From: Clostridiales bacterium
GTDB lineage: Bacteria; Bacillota; Clostridia; Oscillospirales; Oscillospiraceae
DNA: 6,774 bases
Assembly: GCA_017577345.1 (NCBI GenBank)
Contig: PITX01000069.1
Coordinates: forward strand, 1 to 6,774
Direction of reading: 5' to 3'
This document shows, piece after piece, positions 1 to 4,752 of the stretch. How positions within the stretch are numbered: position 1 is the stretch's first letter; each line of letters opens with the position of its first letter. The translations under genes were made by a program, and so were the position numbers. The notes beneath the pieces were generated by a model that worked only from the letters and a program-made list of their open reading frames with translations, was not told where the DNA came from and ran no database searches.

Positions 1-2
1 AC

Positions 3-1529
3 CTCATTATGACCGTTACGGACGCAGAGAGCGGAGAAGTCTATTATGTAGATAACACGGAATATCTGCCGAAGGCTTATTTTGATCAGGAAGAAGGCTA
101 CTGGGCTCCTTTGGGTGCATTCTTCTGGGACGGCACGGATGCGGACGGCGAATTTGTCCCCTCCGGCACTGTGGTCAATGTCAACTTTGACGCAGTTCTG
201 CCCTATGAGCATGAAAACGACAAGGACGGCTGGGAAGGCACACTGACCGAGAATGTCTGGAACTTCAATATTCTGGTCGACAGCACTGCTCCCGTGATCG
301 AGTCTGTTGAGTTCGATAAGGCAGCACAGACTGTGACCGTCACAGCAAGTGACGAGAGCTATCTTGCAAACATCGTCATCGGCTATTCCGTCTATGACGA
401 AGAATGGGAAGAATACACCTACGAAGACTATGATTGGGCCTGCTTCTCCTCCGATGAAGCAGGGGAATCCTTCACCGCGACCTTCGATGTCAGCGAGCTG
501 ATCGACGAAGGCTTTGAAGAAATCTGCGTCTCCGCACTGGACTATGCGACCAATGTGACGGAAGCTTATGTTGAGATCAACCCCTGCGACCACTCCAACA
601 CCGAGAACCGCGATGCTGTTCCGGCAGGATGTGAGACTGAAGGTTATTCAGGCGATACCTACTGCGCAGACTGCGGCGAGTTGCTGGCAGCGGGCAAGGT
701 GACGGAGCCGACCGGTCACCACTATGATACCGGCGTGATCAGCAAGCAGCCGACCTGTACGGAAGTCGGCGAACGTACCTACTGCTGCCCGGGCTGCGGC
801 AGCACCTACACCACCGTTATTGCAGCATACGGTCACACCTTCGGTGAATGGGTCGTCACAAAGCCCGCAACCGCAACGATGAAGGGCGAGGAGACCCGTA
901 CCTGCGAGGATTGCGGCGAAACTGAGACCCGTGAGATCGCTCCGACGGGCTACAGCAAGTGCTATGTCAAGAGTTTCAATGACTGCCCGGAGAAGTGGTA
1001 CCATGAGGCGATCGACTTTGTTGTCGAGGCAGGGCTGATGGACGGCACCGGTCTGAAGACCTTCGACCCGAAGGGCAGCATGACCCGTGCAATGATCGTC
1101 ACGGTCCTGTACCGCATGGAAGGCTCTCCGAAGATCACCGCTCTGTCCAGCTTCAAGGATGTTGCAGAGAACGCATGGTATGCGGAGGCTGTTTCCTGGG
1201 CGCAGGATACCGGCGTTGTACTCGGCTATTCCGCAGACAAGTTCGCACCGAACGACAATGTGACCCGTGAGCAGATCGCTACGATCCTGTGGCGTTATGA
1301 GAACCGTCCGGAAAGCGAAGCAGATCTGAGCGAGTTCAAGGATGCCGACAAGATCAGCAAGTACGCGGAGGATGCCATGAACTGGGCGGTTGCCGAGGGT
1401 ATCCTGAAGGGCAGCAACGGCAAGCTCAAGCCCACCGATTTTGCGACCCGTGCAGAATTTGCCTGCATGGTCATGCGTTATCTCGGCGGCTCCTACGAGT
1501 GCGAATCCATGAAGAACTGGGATAAATAA
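3..1529 (+). CDS. C-terminal part of an SLH-anchored surface protein, probably a lactocepin-like S8 protease (5' partial)
   Basis: The frame is open from base 3 (L-I-M-T...) with no start signal, so the N-terminus lies outside the window; residue numbers here count from the Met at base 9. Residues about 35-90 form a FlgD/Fn3-like beta module with the signature W40-DGTDADG and VPSGT (50-54). A second beta module starts at DSTAPV (91-96). Both are common in the C-terminal half of cell-envelope subtilases, where they sit between the catalytic domain and the wall anchor. Residues 193-315 hold three repeats with CADCG, CPGCG and CEDCG motifs. Three SLH repeats follow, starting near residues 322, 381 and 442, with TRAM, TREQ and TRAE versions of the SLH core; these normally bind pyruvylated secondary wall polymer. 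No catalytic residues are visible, so the protease assignment rests on accessory domains only; another large multidomain surface protein or adhesin is possible. The gene ends with TAA and a strong terminator. Confidence 0.8.
   Translation, partial: LIMTVTDAESGEVYYVDNTEYLPKAYFDQEEGYWAPLGAFFWDGTDADGEFVPSGTVVNVNFDAVLPYEHENDKDGWEGTLTENVWNFNILVDSTAPVIESVEFDKAAQTVTVTASDESYLANIVIGYSVYDEEWEEYTYEDYDWACFSSDEAGESFTATFDVSELIDEGFEEICVSALDYATNVTEAYVEINPCDHSNTENRDAVPAGCETEGYSGDTYCADCGELLAAGKVTEPTGHHYDTGVISKQPTCTEVGERTYCCPGCGSTYTTVIAAYGHTFGEWVVTKPATATMKGEETRTCEDCGETETREIAPTGYSKCYVKSFNDCPEKWYHEAIDFVVEAGLMDGTGLKTFDPKGSMTRAMIVTVLYRMEGSPKITALSSFKDVAENAWYAEAVSWAQDTGVVLGYSADKFAPNDNVTREQIATILWRYENRPESEADLSEFKDADKISKYAEDAMNWAVAEGILKGSNGKLKPTDFATRAEFACMVMRYLGGSYECESMKNWDK
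585..950 (+). repeat. Three tandem Cys-x-x-Cys protein repeats (40-residue period) within the first CDS
   Basis: Within the surface protein, C-x-x-C motifs start at residues 219, 259 (C259/C260 to C263) and 299, counted from the Met at base 9, so the period is exactly 40 residues or 120 bases. Each unit has an acidic/Thr-rich strand, then T-Y-C or T-C, then x-x-CG, then a segment ending in P-T-G or A-Y-G before a GH-type junction (TGHHY, YGHTF). An extra C193-D-H precedes the first unit. Such zinc-ribbon-like repeats are frequent in clostridial surface proteins, where they usually sit between catalytic or adhesive modules and SLH domains. Metal binding is possible because each unit offers two close cysteines plus other Cys/His, but it is not shown. 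They probably serve as a rigid spacer. Confidence 0.75.
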
Positions 1530-1540
1530 ATCATCTTTCC

Positions 1541-1573
1541 AAAGGCTCTGCGGCTTCAGCCGCAGAGCCTTTT
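1541..1573 (+). terminator. Rho-independent terminator of the first CDS
   Basis: A perfect 14-bp stem (1541-1554 with 1559-1572, arms AAAGGCTCTGCGGC and GCCGCAGAGCCTTT) closes a TTCA loop 11 bases after the TAA stop. It ends in a short T run (1570-1573). The A-run at the left base and T-run at the right make it potentially bidirectional. It separates the surface-protein gene from everything downstream. Confidence 0.93.
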
Positions 1574-1658
1574 CAGACTGTCAATAAAGTCCCAAACCGT
1601 CGAAATAGAGAGTAGGATTGTCAATGTGTCATTGTTATGAAAAATCTCAAGTACGCCG

Positions 1659-1713
1659 CCCTTTTGTCCTCCCCTGCTAAGGGGAGGGGGACCGCGAAGC
1701 GGTGGAGGGGTTT
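1659..1713 (+). repeat. Palindromic intergenic element, copy A
   Basis: Two adjacent hairpins are visible: CCTCCCCT (1668-1675) with AGGGGAGG (1680-1687) around a GCTA loop, then ACCGC (1691-1695) with GCGGT (1699-1703) around GAA. The order TTGTCC, pyrimidine arm, GCTA loop, purine arm, G/C hairpin, GGAGGGG matches the reverse complement of copy B about 70 bases further on, so the two are related and inverted. The outer closing stem is weak here (about three C-G pairs), suggesting a decayed copy. Similar 'CTCCCTT..AAGGGAGG..GGCG..' palindromes are, from memory, scattered between genes in Oscillospiraceae genomes, like REP elements. Confidence 0.7.
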
Positions 1714-1733
1714 CTCTCCCTTTATTCAAAATC

Positions 1734-1760
1734 ATTTTCCAATTCGCAGAATTAGAAAAT
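1734..1760. repeat. A/T-rich hairpin between the two palindromic elements
   Basis: ATTTTC (1734-1739) and AATTC (1741-1745) pair with GAATT (1749-1753) and GAAAAT (1755-1760), leaving one C/A mismatch and a GCA loop. It sits close to the middle of the interval separating copy A from copy B, so the whole 1660-1840 segment is roughly symmetric. Confidence 0.6.
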
Positions 1761-1780
1761 ACATCACTTATTTACTAATG

Positions 1781-1839
1781 AGATCCCCCGTCACGGCTTA
1801 CGCCGTGCCACCCCCTTTAGCAAGGGGGACAAGGGATCT
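1781..1839 (-). repeat. Palindromic intergenic element, copy B (inverted, complete three-stem form)
   Basis: A perfect outer stem, AGATCCC (1781-1787) with GGGATCT (1833-1839), encloses two hairpins: CACGGC (1792-1797) with GCCGTG (1802-1807), and CCCCCTT (1811-1817) with AAGGGGG (1822-1828) around TAGC. It can therefore fold as a three-way junction on either strand. Read on the - strand it matches copy A in order and loop sequence (GCTA). There is no coding content and no transposase nearby, which suits a non-autonomous mobile or REP-like element. Confidence 0.75.
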
Positions 1840-1886
1840 TTCACAGGGGACAAGGAATGAAGCGTTTCTTGACAATTCCATTTCTC

Positions 1887-1924
1887 TTTCGCAGGGGGGA
1901 CAAGGGCATCGTCCCCCTGCGAAA
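1887..1924. repeat. G/C-rich hairpin with a third related GGGGACAAGG copy
   Basis: TTTCGCAGGGGGGAC (1887-1901) pairs with GTCCCCCTGCGAAA (1911-1924), with one bulged G, around the loop AAGGGCATC. The motif GGGGACAAGG occurs here (1896-1905), at 1846-1855, and in the right arm of copy B (1825-1834), so this segment seems to derive from the same repeat family by partial duplication. With a 14-pair stem it would be very stable as RNA, but there is no T run after it, so it is not called a terminator. Confidence 0.65.
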
Positions 1925-1942
1925 TGACAGTATTGTGCAAAT

Positions 1943-1979
1943 TGCGAATTTTGCGGCAGCCCCCTTTTCATAATTCGCA
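1943..1979. repeat. 8-bp inverted repeat TGCGAATT / AATTCGCA
   Basis: TGCGAATT at 1943-1950 and AATTCGCA at 1972-1979 are perfect complements separated by 21 bases. AATTCGCA also occurs at 1741-1748 in the A/T-rich hairpin. It may be an edge of the repeat cluster; no function can be assigned. Confidence 0.45.
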
Positions 1980-2014
1980 CGGGATGTAATTCAGCATAAT
2001 TTTTTGCGCTGAAC

Positions 2015-2031
2015 TTGTGCATTATTACAAA
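2015..2031 (+). promoter_or_regulatory. Conserved upstream dyad element, copy 1 (putative operator)
   Basis: TTGTGCATTATTACAAA begins 42 bases before the -35 hexamer. The half-sites TTGT and ACAA flank an 8-base centre. A copy differing at a single base lies at the identical distance upstream of the second nucleotidase promoter, where the dyad extends to TTTGT-N8-ACAAA. Fixed spacing and dyad symmetry suggest a regulator-binding site, but no regulator is encoded in the window. Confidence 0.5.
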
Positions 2032-2056
2032 ATTGGCGATTTACCGCATCAAAATA

Positions 2057-2085
2057 TAGACAAAACGGAAGAAAAGAAGTATAAT
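2057..2085 (+). promoter_or_regulatory. SigA-type promoter of the CpdB-like gene
   Basis: TAGACA (2057-2062), a 17-base spacer, then a perfect TATAAT (2080-2085). Transcription would start near 2092, giving a leader of about 45 bases. The arrangement is repeated with the same hexamers and spacer before the next gene, which strongly supports it. Confidence 0.85.
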
Positions 2086-2093
2086 AGCACCGT

Positions 2094-2108
2094 GCGTAAT
2101 ACTTGCGC
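2094..2108 (+). other. Small stem-loop at the predicted 5' end of the CpdB-like mRNA
   Basis: GCGTA (2094-2098) can pair with TGCGC (2104-2108) through four Watson-Crick pairs and one U-G wobble, with a 5-base loop. The second nucleotidase leader has the same stem as GCGTA/TACGC with all five canonical pairs. The position, a base or two after the expected start site, suggests a 5'-end protecting hairpin. Confidence 0.4.
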
Positions 2109-2118
2109 CAAATAACAT

Positions 2119-2213
2119 TAAAGGAGAGTACTATAATGAAGAAAACATCCCGCATTCTGGCTGTGCTTCTCACCATCTGCATGGTTCTGTCGATGATCCC
2201 GGCAGTCCTTGCA
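2119..2213 (+). repeat. Direct repeat of ribosome-binding site and signal-peptide DNA, copy 1
   Basis: From TAAAGGAGAGTACTA through codon 26, this segment matches 4658-4752. Within the 78 signal-peptide bases only four differ (two transitions in the middle and CC to TT near the cleavage site). Homology at this level stops at the cleavage site, where the mature proteins diverge. Confidence 0.85.
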
Positions 2214-4472
2214 GGCGAGAAGGAAACGGTTGACTTTGCATTTCTGGTAACTTCGGATCTGCACGGTCAGATTTATGCGACAGACTATACGGTCGCAGCA
2301 GACAAAGCAGGAACCTACAATCGCGGCTTGACCCGTGTTTCCAGCTACATCAAGGAAATGCGTACCGAGTACGGTGAAAACCTGTATGTTGCCGATATGG
2401 GCGATACCATTCAGGGTGCACCGATGACTTACTACTACGCATTCAACAAGCTTGAGGAAGAGCAGCCCGCAATGAAGGCCTTCCGTACCATCGGCTACGA
2501 TCTCTGGGTCGTCGGCAACCATGAATTCAACTATGGCTTGAAGATCCTCGACAAGCAGTTGGACGATTTGACTGCTCCGGCAACCGAGACAGAGAAGCCG
2601 GTCGATGTCTGCATGGCAAACTATCTGAAGGCTGAGACCAACAATGATAAGGAGAAGGACTGGGCAACATGGAAGGACTATGCTCCTTATTACATTAAGG
2701 ACTTTGACGGTGTCAAGGTCGCAGTTATCGGCTTCGGCAACCCCAACATCCCGAAGTGGGATATTCCCTCCAACTGGGAAGGTATCTATTTTGCCGACAT
2801 CATCGAGACCTACAAGCACTATGAAGCAGAAATGCTTGAGAAGGCTGACATGATCGTTGTTGTTGCTCACAGCGGCATCGGCTCTGACGAAGGTGCAGAC
2901 TTCATGGAGCGTCTGGTCGCACAGACCAACACCATCGACTTTGCATTCTCCGGTCATGAGCACGGCAATCAGGTCTACAAGGCAAAAAACAAAGACGGCA
3001 AGGAAATTCCCGTCCTGCAGCCCTATACCAAGGCACGCGCCATTTCCCAGGTCAAGGTTACATATAACAAGACTGAAAAGACTTATGAGCTGACGCCTGA
3101 AAATGTTAACATGGAAGGCTATAAGCTCGACGAAGATCTGGTCAAGGTCTTGAAGCCCTATGAAGACGCGACATGGAAAGACTACATGCTCAATAAGATC
3201 GGTGTTGCAAAGGGCGATTATCCTGCAGCAAATCTGGGTACCGCTCCTTCCGCATTCGTTGATCTGATCAACACCGTTCAGCTCTGGGGCGCATACGACC
3301 GCACCGGAAAGAATACCCCGGACGATAAGACGGATGACACGATGGCACAGCTGTCCATTACCGCTCCGCTGACCGCCGGCGAAAATGCAAATCTGATCTC
3401 TACCGGCGATATCCATCTGGGTGATATGTTCGGTCTGTACCGTTTTGAAAACTGGTTCTACCAGATCAAGATGAGCGGCGAAGAAGTCCATCAGTGGCTG
3501 GAGTTCGCTGCCACCAAGATTCAGCTTGATGAGGATGATAAGCCCACTGTCAGCAGCGGCGATCTGACTTATTATGACATCATCTACGGCGATGGCTTCT
3601 CCTATGAGATCGACTACCGTGCGGCAGCCGGCTCCCGTATCAAGAACATCACCTATAAGGGAAAGGAAGTCAAGGCTGACGACAAGTTCACGGTCGTTGT
3701 TAACAACTACCGCTACAACGGCGGCGGCAACTATGTCAAGTGGTTGAATGACCATGGCTGTGAGTTCAAGGCAAACGACCCCGACCGTATCATCTACTCC
3801 ACCCAGTTCGATATGATCCAGGGCGAGGATGAAGGCCAGGCGCGCACCCTGTTGACCCGCTACATCGAGGAACAGACCAAGACCAACGGCGGCATTACGC
3901 CGAAGATCGACTCCACATGGAAGCTGGTTGACATTGATCCCAACCCGTTCACGGATGTGAAGGCAGACGCATGGTACCATGACTATGTTGTTGATATGGC
4001 ACTTTCCGGTATCATCAAGGGCATAACTCCGACCACCTTTGAGCCGGAGGGCAAGCTGACCAGAGCACAGGTCGCAGTTCTTCTGTACCGTATTGCAGGC
4101 GAGCCCGAGGTCGAGAAGGCAGCAAGCTTCGAGGATGTCAAGGCAGGAAAATTCTATACTGATGCAGTTGCATGGGCAGAAGCAGAAGGTCTGGTCAAGG
4201 GCGTTAGCGAGAAGGAGTTTGCTCCGGAAGACAATGTCACCAGAGCACAGCTCGTAACGATCCTGTACCGTCATGCAGGTGAGCCGAAGGTCGAGAAGGC
4301 AGAAAGCTTTGACGATGTGAAGGCAGACGCATATTATGCAAATGCGATCGCATGGGCAAAGGAACTCGGCGTTGTCAACGGCATGACCGAGAAGACCTTT
4401 GAGCCGGACGGCCTCTGCACTCGTGCACAGGCTGCGAAGATCCTCAGCTTCAAGGTCGCTGAACCCAAGTAA
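2136..4472 (+). CDS. SLH-anchored 2',3'-cyclic-nucleotide 2'-phosphodiesterase/3'-nucleotidase (CpdB-like)
   Basis: This 778-residue exported enzyme probably hydrolyses 2',3'-cyclic and 3'-nucleotides to nucleoside and phosphate at the cell surface. ATG 2136 is chosen because AAAGGAGAG lies 7 bases upstream and translation opens with a Sec signal peptide (Lys-rich start, hydrophobic core, cleavage after A26 in AVLA-G). The metallophosphatase domain (about 30-300) shows D41-x-H43 in SDLHG, D90 in GDTIQG, N128-H129 in GNHEFNYG, H245 in AHSGIG and GHEHG (H274, H276), a complete two-metal site. NHEFNYG, with Asn where UshA enzymes have Asp, is the CpdB-type form. The 5'-nucleotidase C-terminal domain (about 350-590) includes YNGGGNY (528-533). 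SLH repeats start near 605, 665 and 725. It has its own promoter and terminator. Cyclic dinucleotides are a possible alternative substrate, as for streptococcal CdnP; the exact specificity cannot be read from sequence. Confidence 0.92.
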   Translation: MKKTSRILAVLLTICMVLSMIPAVLAGEKETVDFAFLVTSDLHGQIYATDYTVAADKAGTYNRGLTRVSSYIKEMRTEYGENLYVADMGDTIQGAPMTYYYAFNKLEEEQPAMKAFRTIGYDLWVVGNHEFNYGLKILDKQLDDLTAPATETEKPVDVCMANYLKAETNNDKEKDWATWKDYAPYYIKDFDGVKVAVIGFGNPNIPKWDIPSNWEGIYFADIIETYKHYEAEMLEKADMIVVVAHSGIGSDEGADFMERLVAQTNTIDFAFSGHEHGNQVYKAKNKDGKEIPVLQPYTKARAISQVKVTYNKTEKTYELTPENVNMEGYKLDEDLVKVLKPYEDATWKDYMLNKIGVAKGDYPAANLGTAPSAFVDLINTVQLWGAYDRTGKNTPDDKTDDTMAQLSITAPLTAGENANLISTGDIHLGDMFGLYRFENWFYQIKMSGEEVHQWLEFAATKIQLDEDDKPTVSSGDLTYYDIIYGDGFSYEIDYRAAAGSRIKNITYKGKEVKADDKFTVVVNNYRYNGGGNYVKWLNDHGCEFKANDPDRIIYSTQFDMIQGEDEGQARTLLTRYIEEQTKTNGGITPKIDSTWKLVDIDPNPFTDVKADAWYHDYVVDMALSGIIKGITPTTFEPEGKLTRAQVAVLLYRIAGEPEVEKAASFEDVKAGKFYTDAVAWAEAEGLVKGVSEKEFAPEDNVTRAQLVTILYRHAGEPKVEKAESFDDVKADAYYANAIAWAKELGVVNGMTEKTFEPDGLCTRAQAAKILSFKVAEPK
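3948..4469 (+). repeat. SLH-module DNA repeat, copy 1
   Basis: The three SLH repeats of the CpdB-like gene (PFTDVKADAWYHDY, SFEDVKAG, SFDDVKAD starts) match the SLH end of the downstream 5'-nucleotidase closely in DNA. They include an exact 68-base match, 4335-4402 with 6691-6758. Synonymous sites are conserved too, which points to recent duplication or gene conversion of the anchor. Protein-level selection alone would not explain it. Confidence 0.85.
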
Positions 4473-4490
4473 TCGTTATTACAATCTATC

Positions 4491-4530
4491 AGCGGTGTGG
4501 CTCTTTTGAGCCACACCGCTCGTTTATTTT
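4491..4530 (+). terminator. Rho-independent terminator of the CpdB-like gene
   Basis: A perfect 13-bp stem, AGCGGTGTGGCTC (4491-4503) with GAGCCACACCGCT (4508-4520), closes a TTTT loop 18 bases after the stop. It is followed by CGTTTATTTTTCC. It makes the two nucleotidase genes separate transcription units unless there is read-through. Confidence 0.93.
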
Positions 4531-4551
4531 TCCAATCGTTCTAAATTTTTT

Positions 4552-4568
4552 TTGTGCATTATGACAAA
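4552..4568 (+). promoter_or_regulatory. Conserved upstream dyad element, copy 2 (putative operator)
   Basis: TTGTGCATTATGACAAA starts 42 bases before the -35, exactly as in front of the first nucleotidase gene, with one base changed. With the preceding T (4551) it forms a perfect TTTGT-N8-ACAAA dyad. The sequence between the element and the promoter is not well conserved, so the element itself seems to be what is kept. Confidence 0.5.
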
Positions 4569-4593
4569 GATTTGCGACATAGGAACATCAGTG

Positions 4594-4622
4594 TAGACAA
4601 AATGAAGAAAGGATATTATAAT
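4594..4622 (+). promoter_or_regulatory. SigA-type promoter of the 5'-nucleotidase gene
   Basis: TAGACA (4594-4599), a 17-base spacer, and TATAAT (4617-4622). The hexamers and spacing equal those of the upstream gene. The expected start is near 4629, giving a leader of about 46 bases. Confidence 0.85.
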
Positions 4623-4630
4623 AAATCTGT

Positions 4631-4648
4631 GCGTAAAAATGAATACGC
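4631..4648 (+). other. Small stem-loop at the predicted 5' end of the 5'-nucleotidase mRNA
   Basis: GCGTA (4631-4635) pairs perfectly with TACGC (4644-4648) across an 8-base loop. The counterpart in the other leader keeps the pairing through a U-G wobble despite a different loop length, which gives weak comparative support for the structure. Confidence 0.4.
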
Positions 4649-4657
4649 CAAAAACGA

Positions 4658-4752
4658 TAAAGGAGAGTACTAAAATGAAGAAAACATCCCGCATTCTGGC
4701 TGTACTTCTCACCATCTGCATGATTCTGTCGATGATCCCGGCAGTTTTTGCA
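4658..4752 (+). repeat. Direct repeat of ribosome-binding site and signal-peptide DNA, copy 2
   Basis: Counterpart of 2119-2213. The Shine-Dalgarno AAAGGAGAG (4659-4667) stands 7 bases before ATG in both copies, and 74 of 78 signal-peptide bases are the same. Confidence 0.85.

Larger units (their letters stand above)
1530..2135. other. 606-bp gene-free region rich in palindromes
   Basis: No convincing gene lies here. After the terminator, 1574-1655 shows nothing recognisable. Bases 1656-1840 hold two related palindromic elements in opposite orientation. Bases 1841-1930 carry another G/C-rich hairpin and copies of GGGGACAAGG. Bases 1943-1979 have an 8-bp inverted repeat, and 1990-2013 a 6-bp one (TTCAGC/GCTGAA, 12-base loop). 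The promoter and 5' leader of the next gene occupy 2015-2135. Small open frames crossing the palindromes lack a credible ribosome-binding site and have low-complexity translations, so none is called. Confidence 0.8.

Noticed and set aside
1869..1900. TTGACA (1869-1874) as a -35 box
   Set aside because: No -10-like sequence lies 16-18 bases downstream; the region there is the G-run of a hairpin.
1637..1927. 96-codon open frame across the palindromic elements
   Set aside because: It has no Shine-Dalgarno, the translation is Pro/Arg/Gly-rich and dictated by the hairpin arms, and it crosses two inverted copies of the same repeat.
1656..1930. CRISPR array or riboswitch in the repeat-rich gap
   Set aside because: Repeats are inverted and palindromic with unequal spacing, with no regular spacer units, and the segment lies upstream of the mapped promoter, so it is not in the leader of the next gene.
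2103..2135. TTG start 11 codons upstream for the CpdB-like gene
   Set aside because: It would put the ribosome-binding site inside the coding region and add a polar stretch before the signal peptide. The paralogue's conserved leader shows ATG 2136 is the real start.
2136..2213. Possible lipoprotein signal (Cys15 in the hydrophobic segment)
   Set aside because: The residues before Cys (L-T-I) do not fit a lipobox because Ile at -1 is not accepted, and a good signal peptidase I site follows at residue 26 in both proteins.
2118..4274. Very long antisense open frame (over 700 codons) opposite the CpdB-like gene
   Set aside because: It is exactly codon-aligned with the sense gene, so it stays open because the sense gene avoids TTA, CTA and TCA codons. 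The translation resembles no family and there is no credible start signal on that strand.
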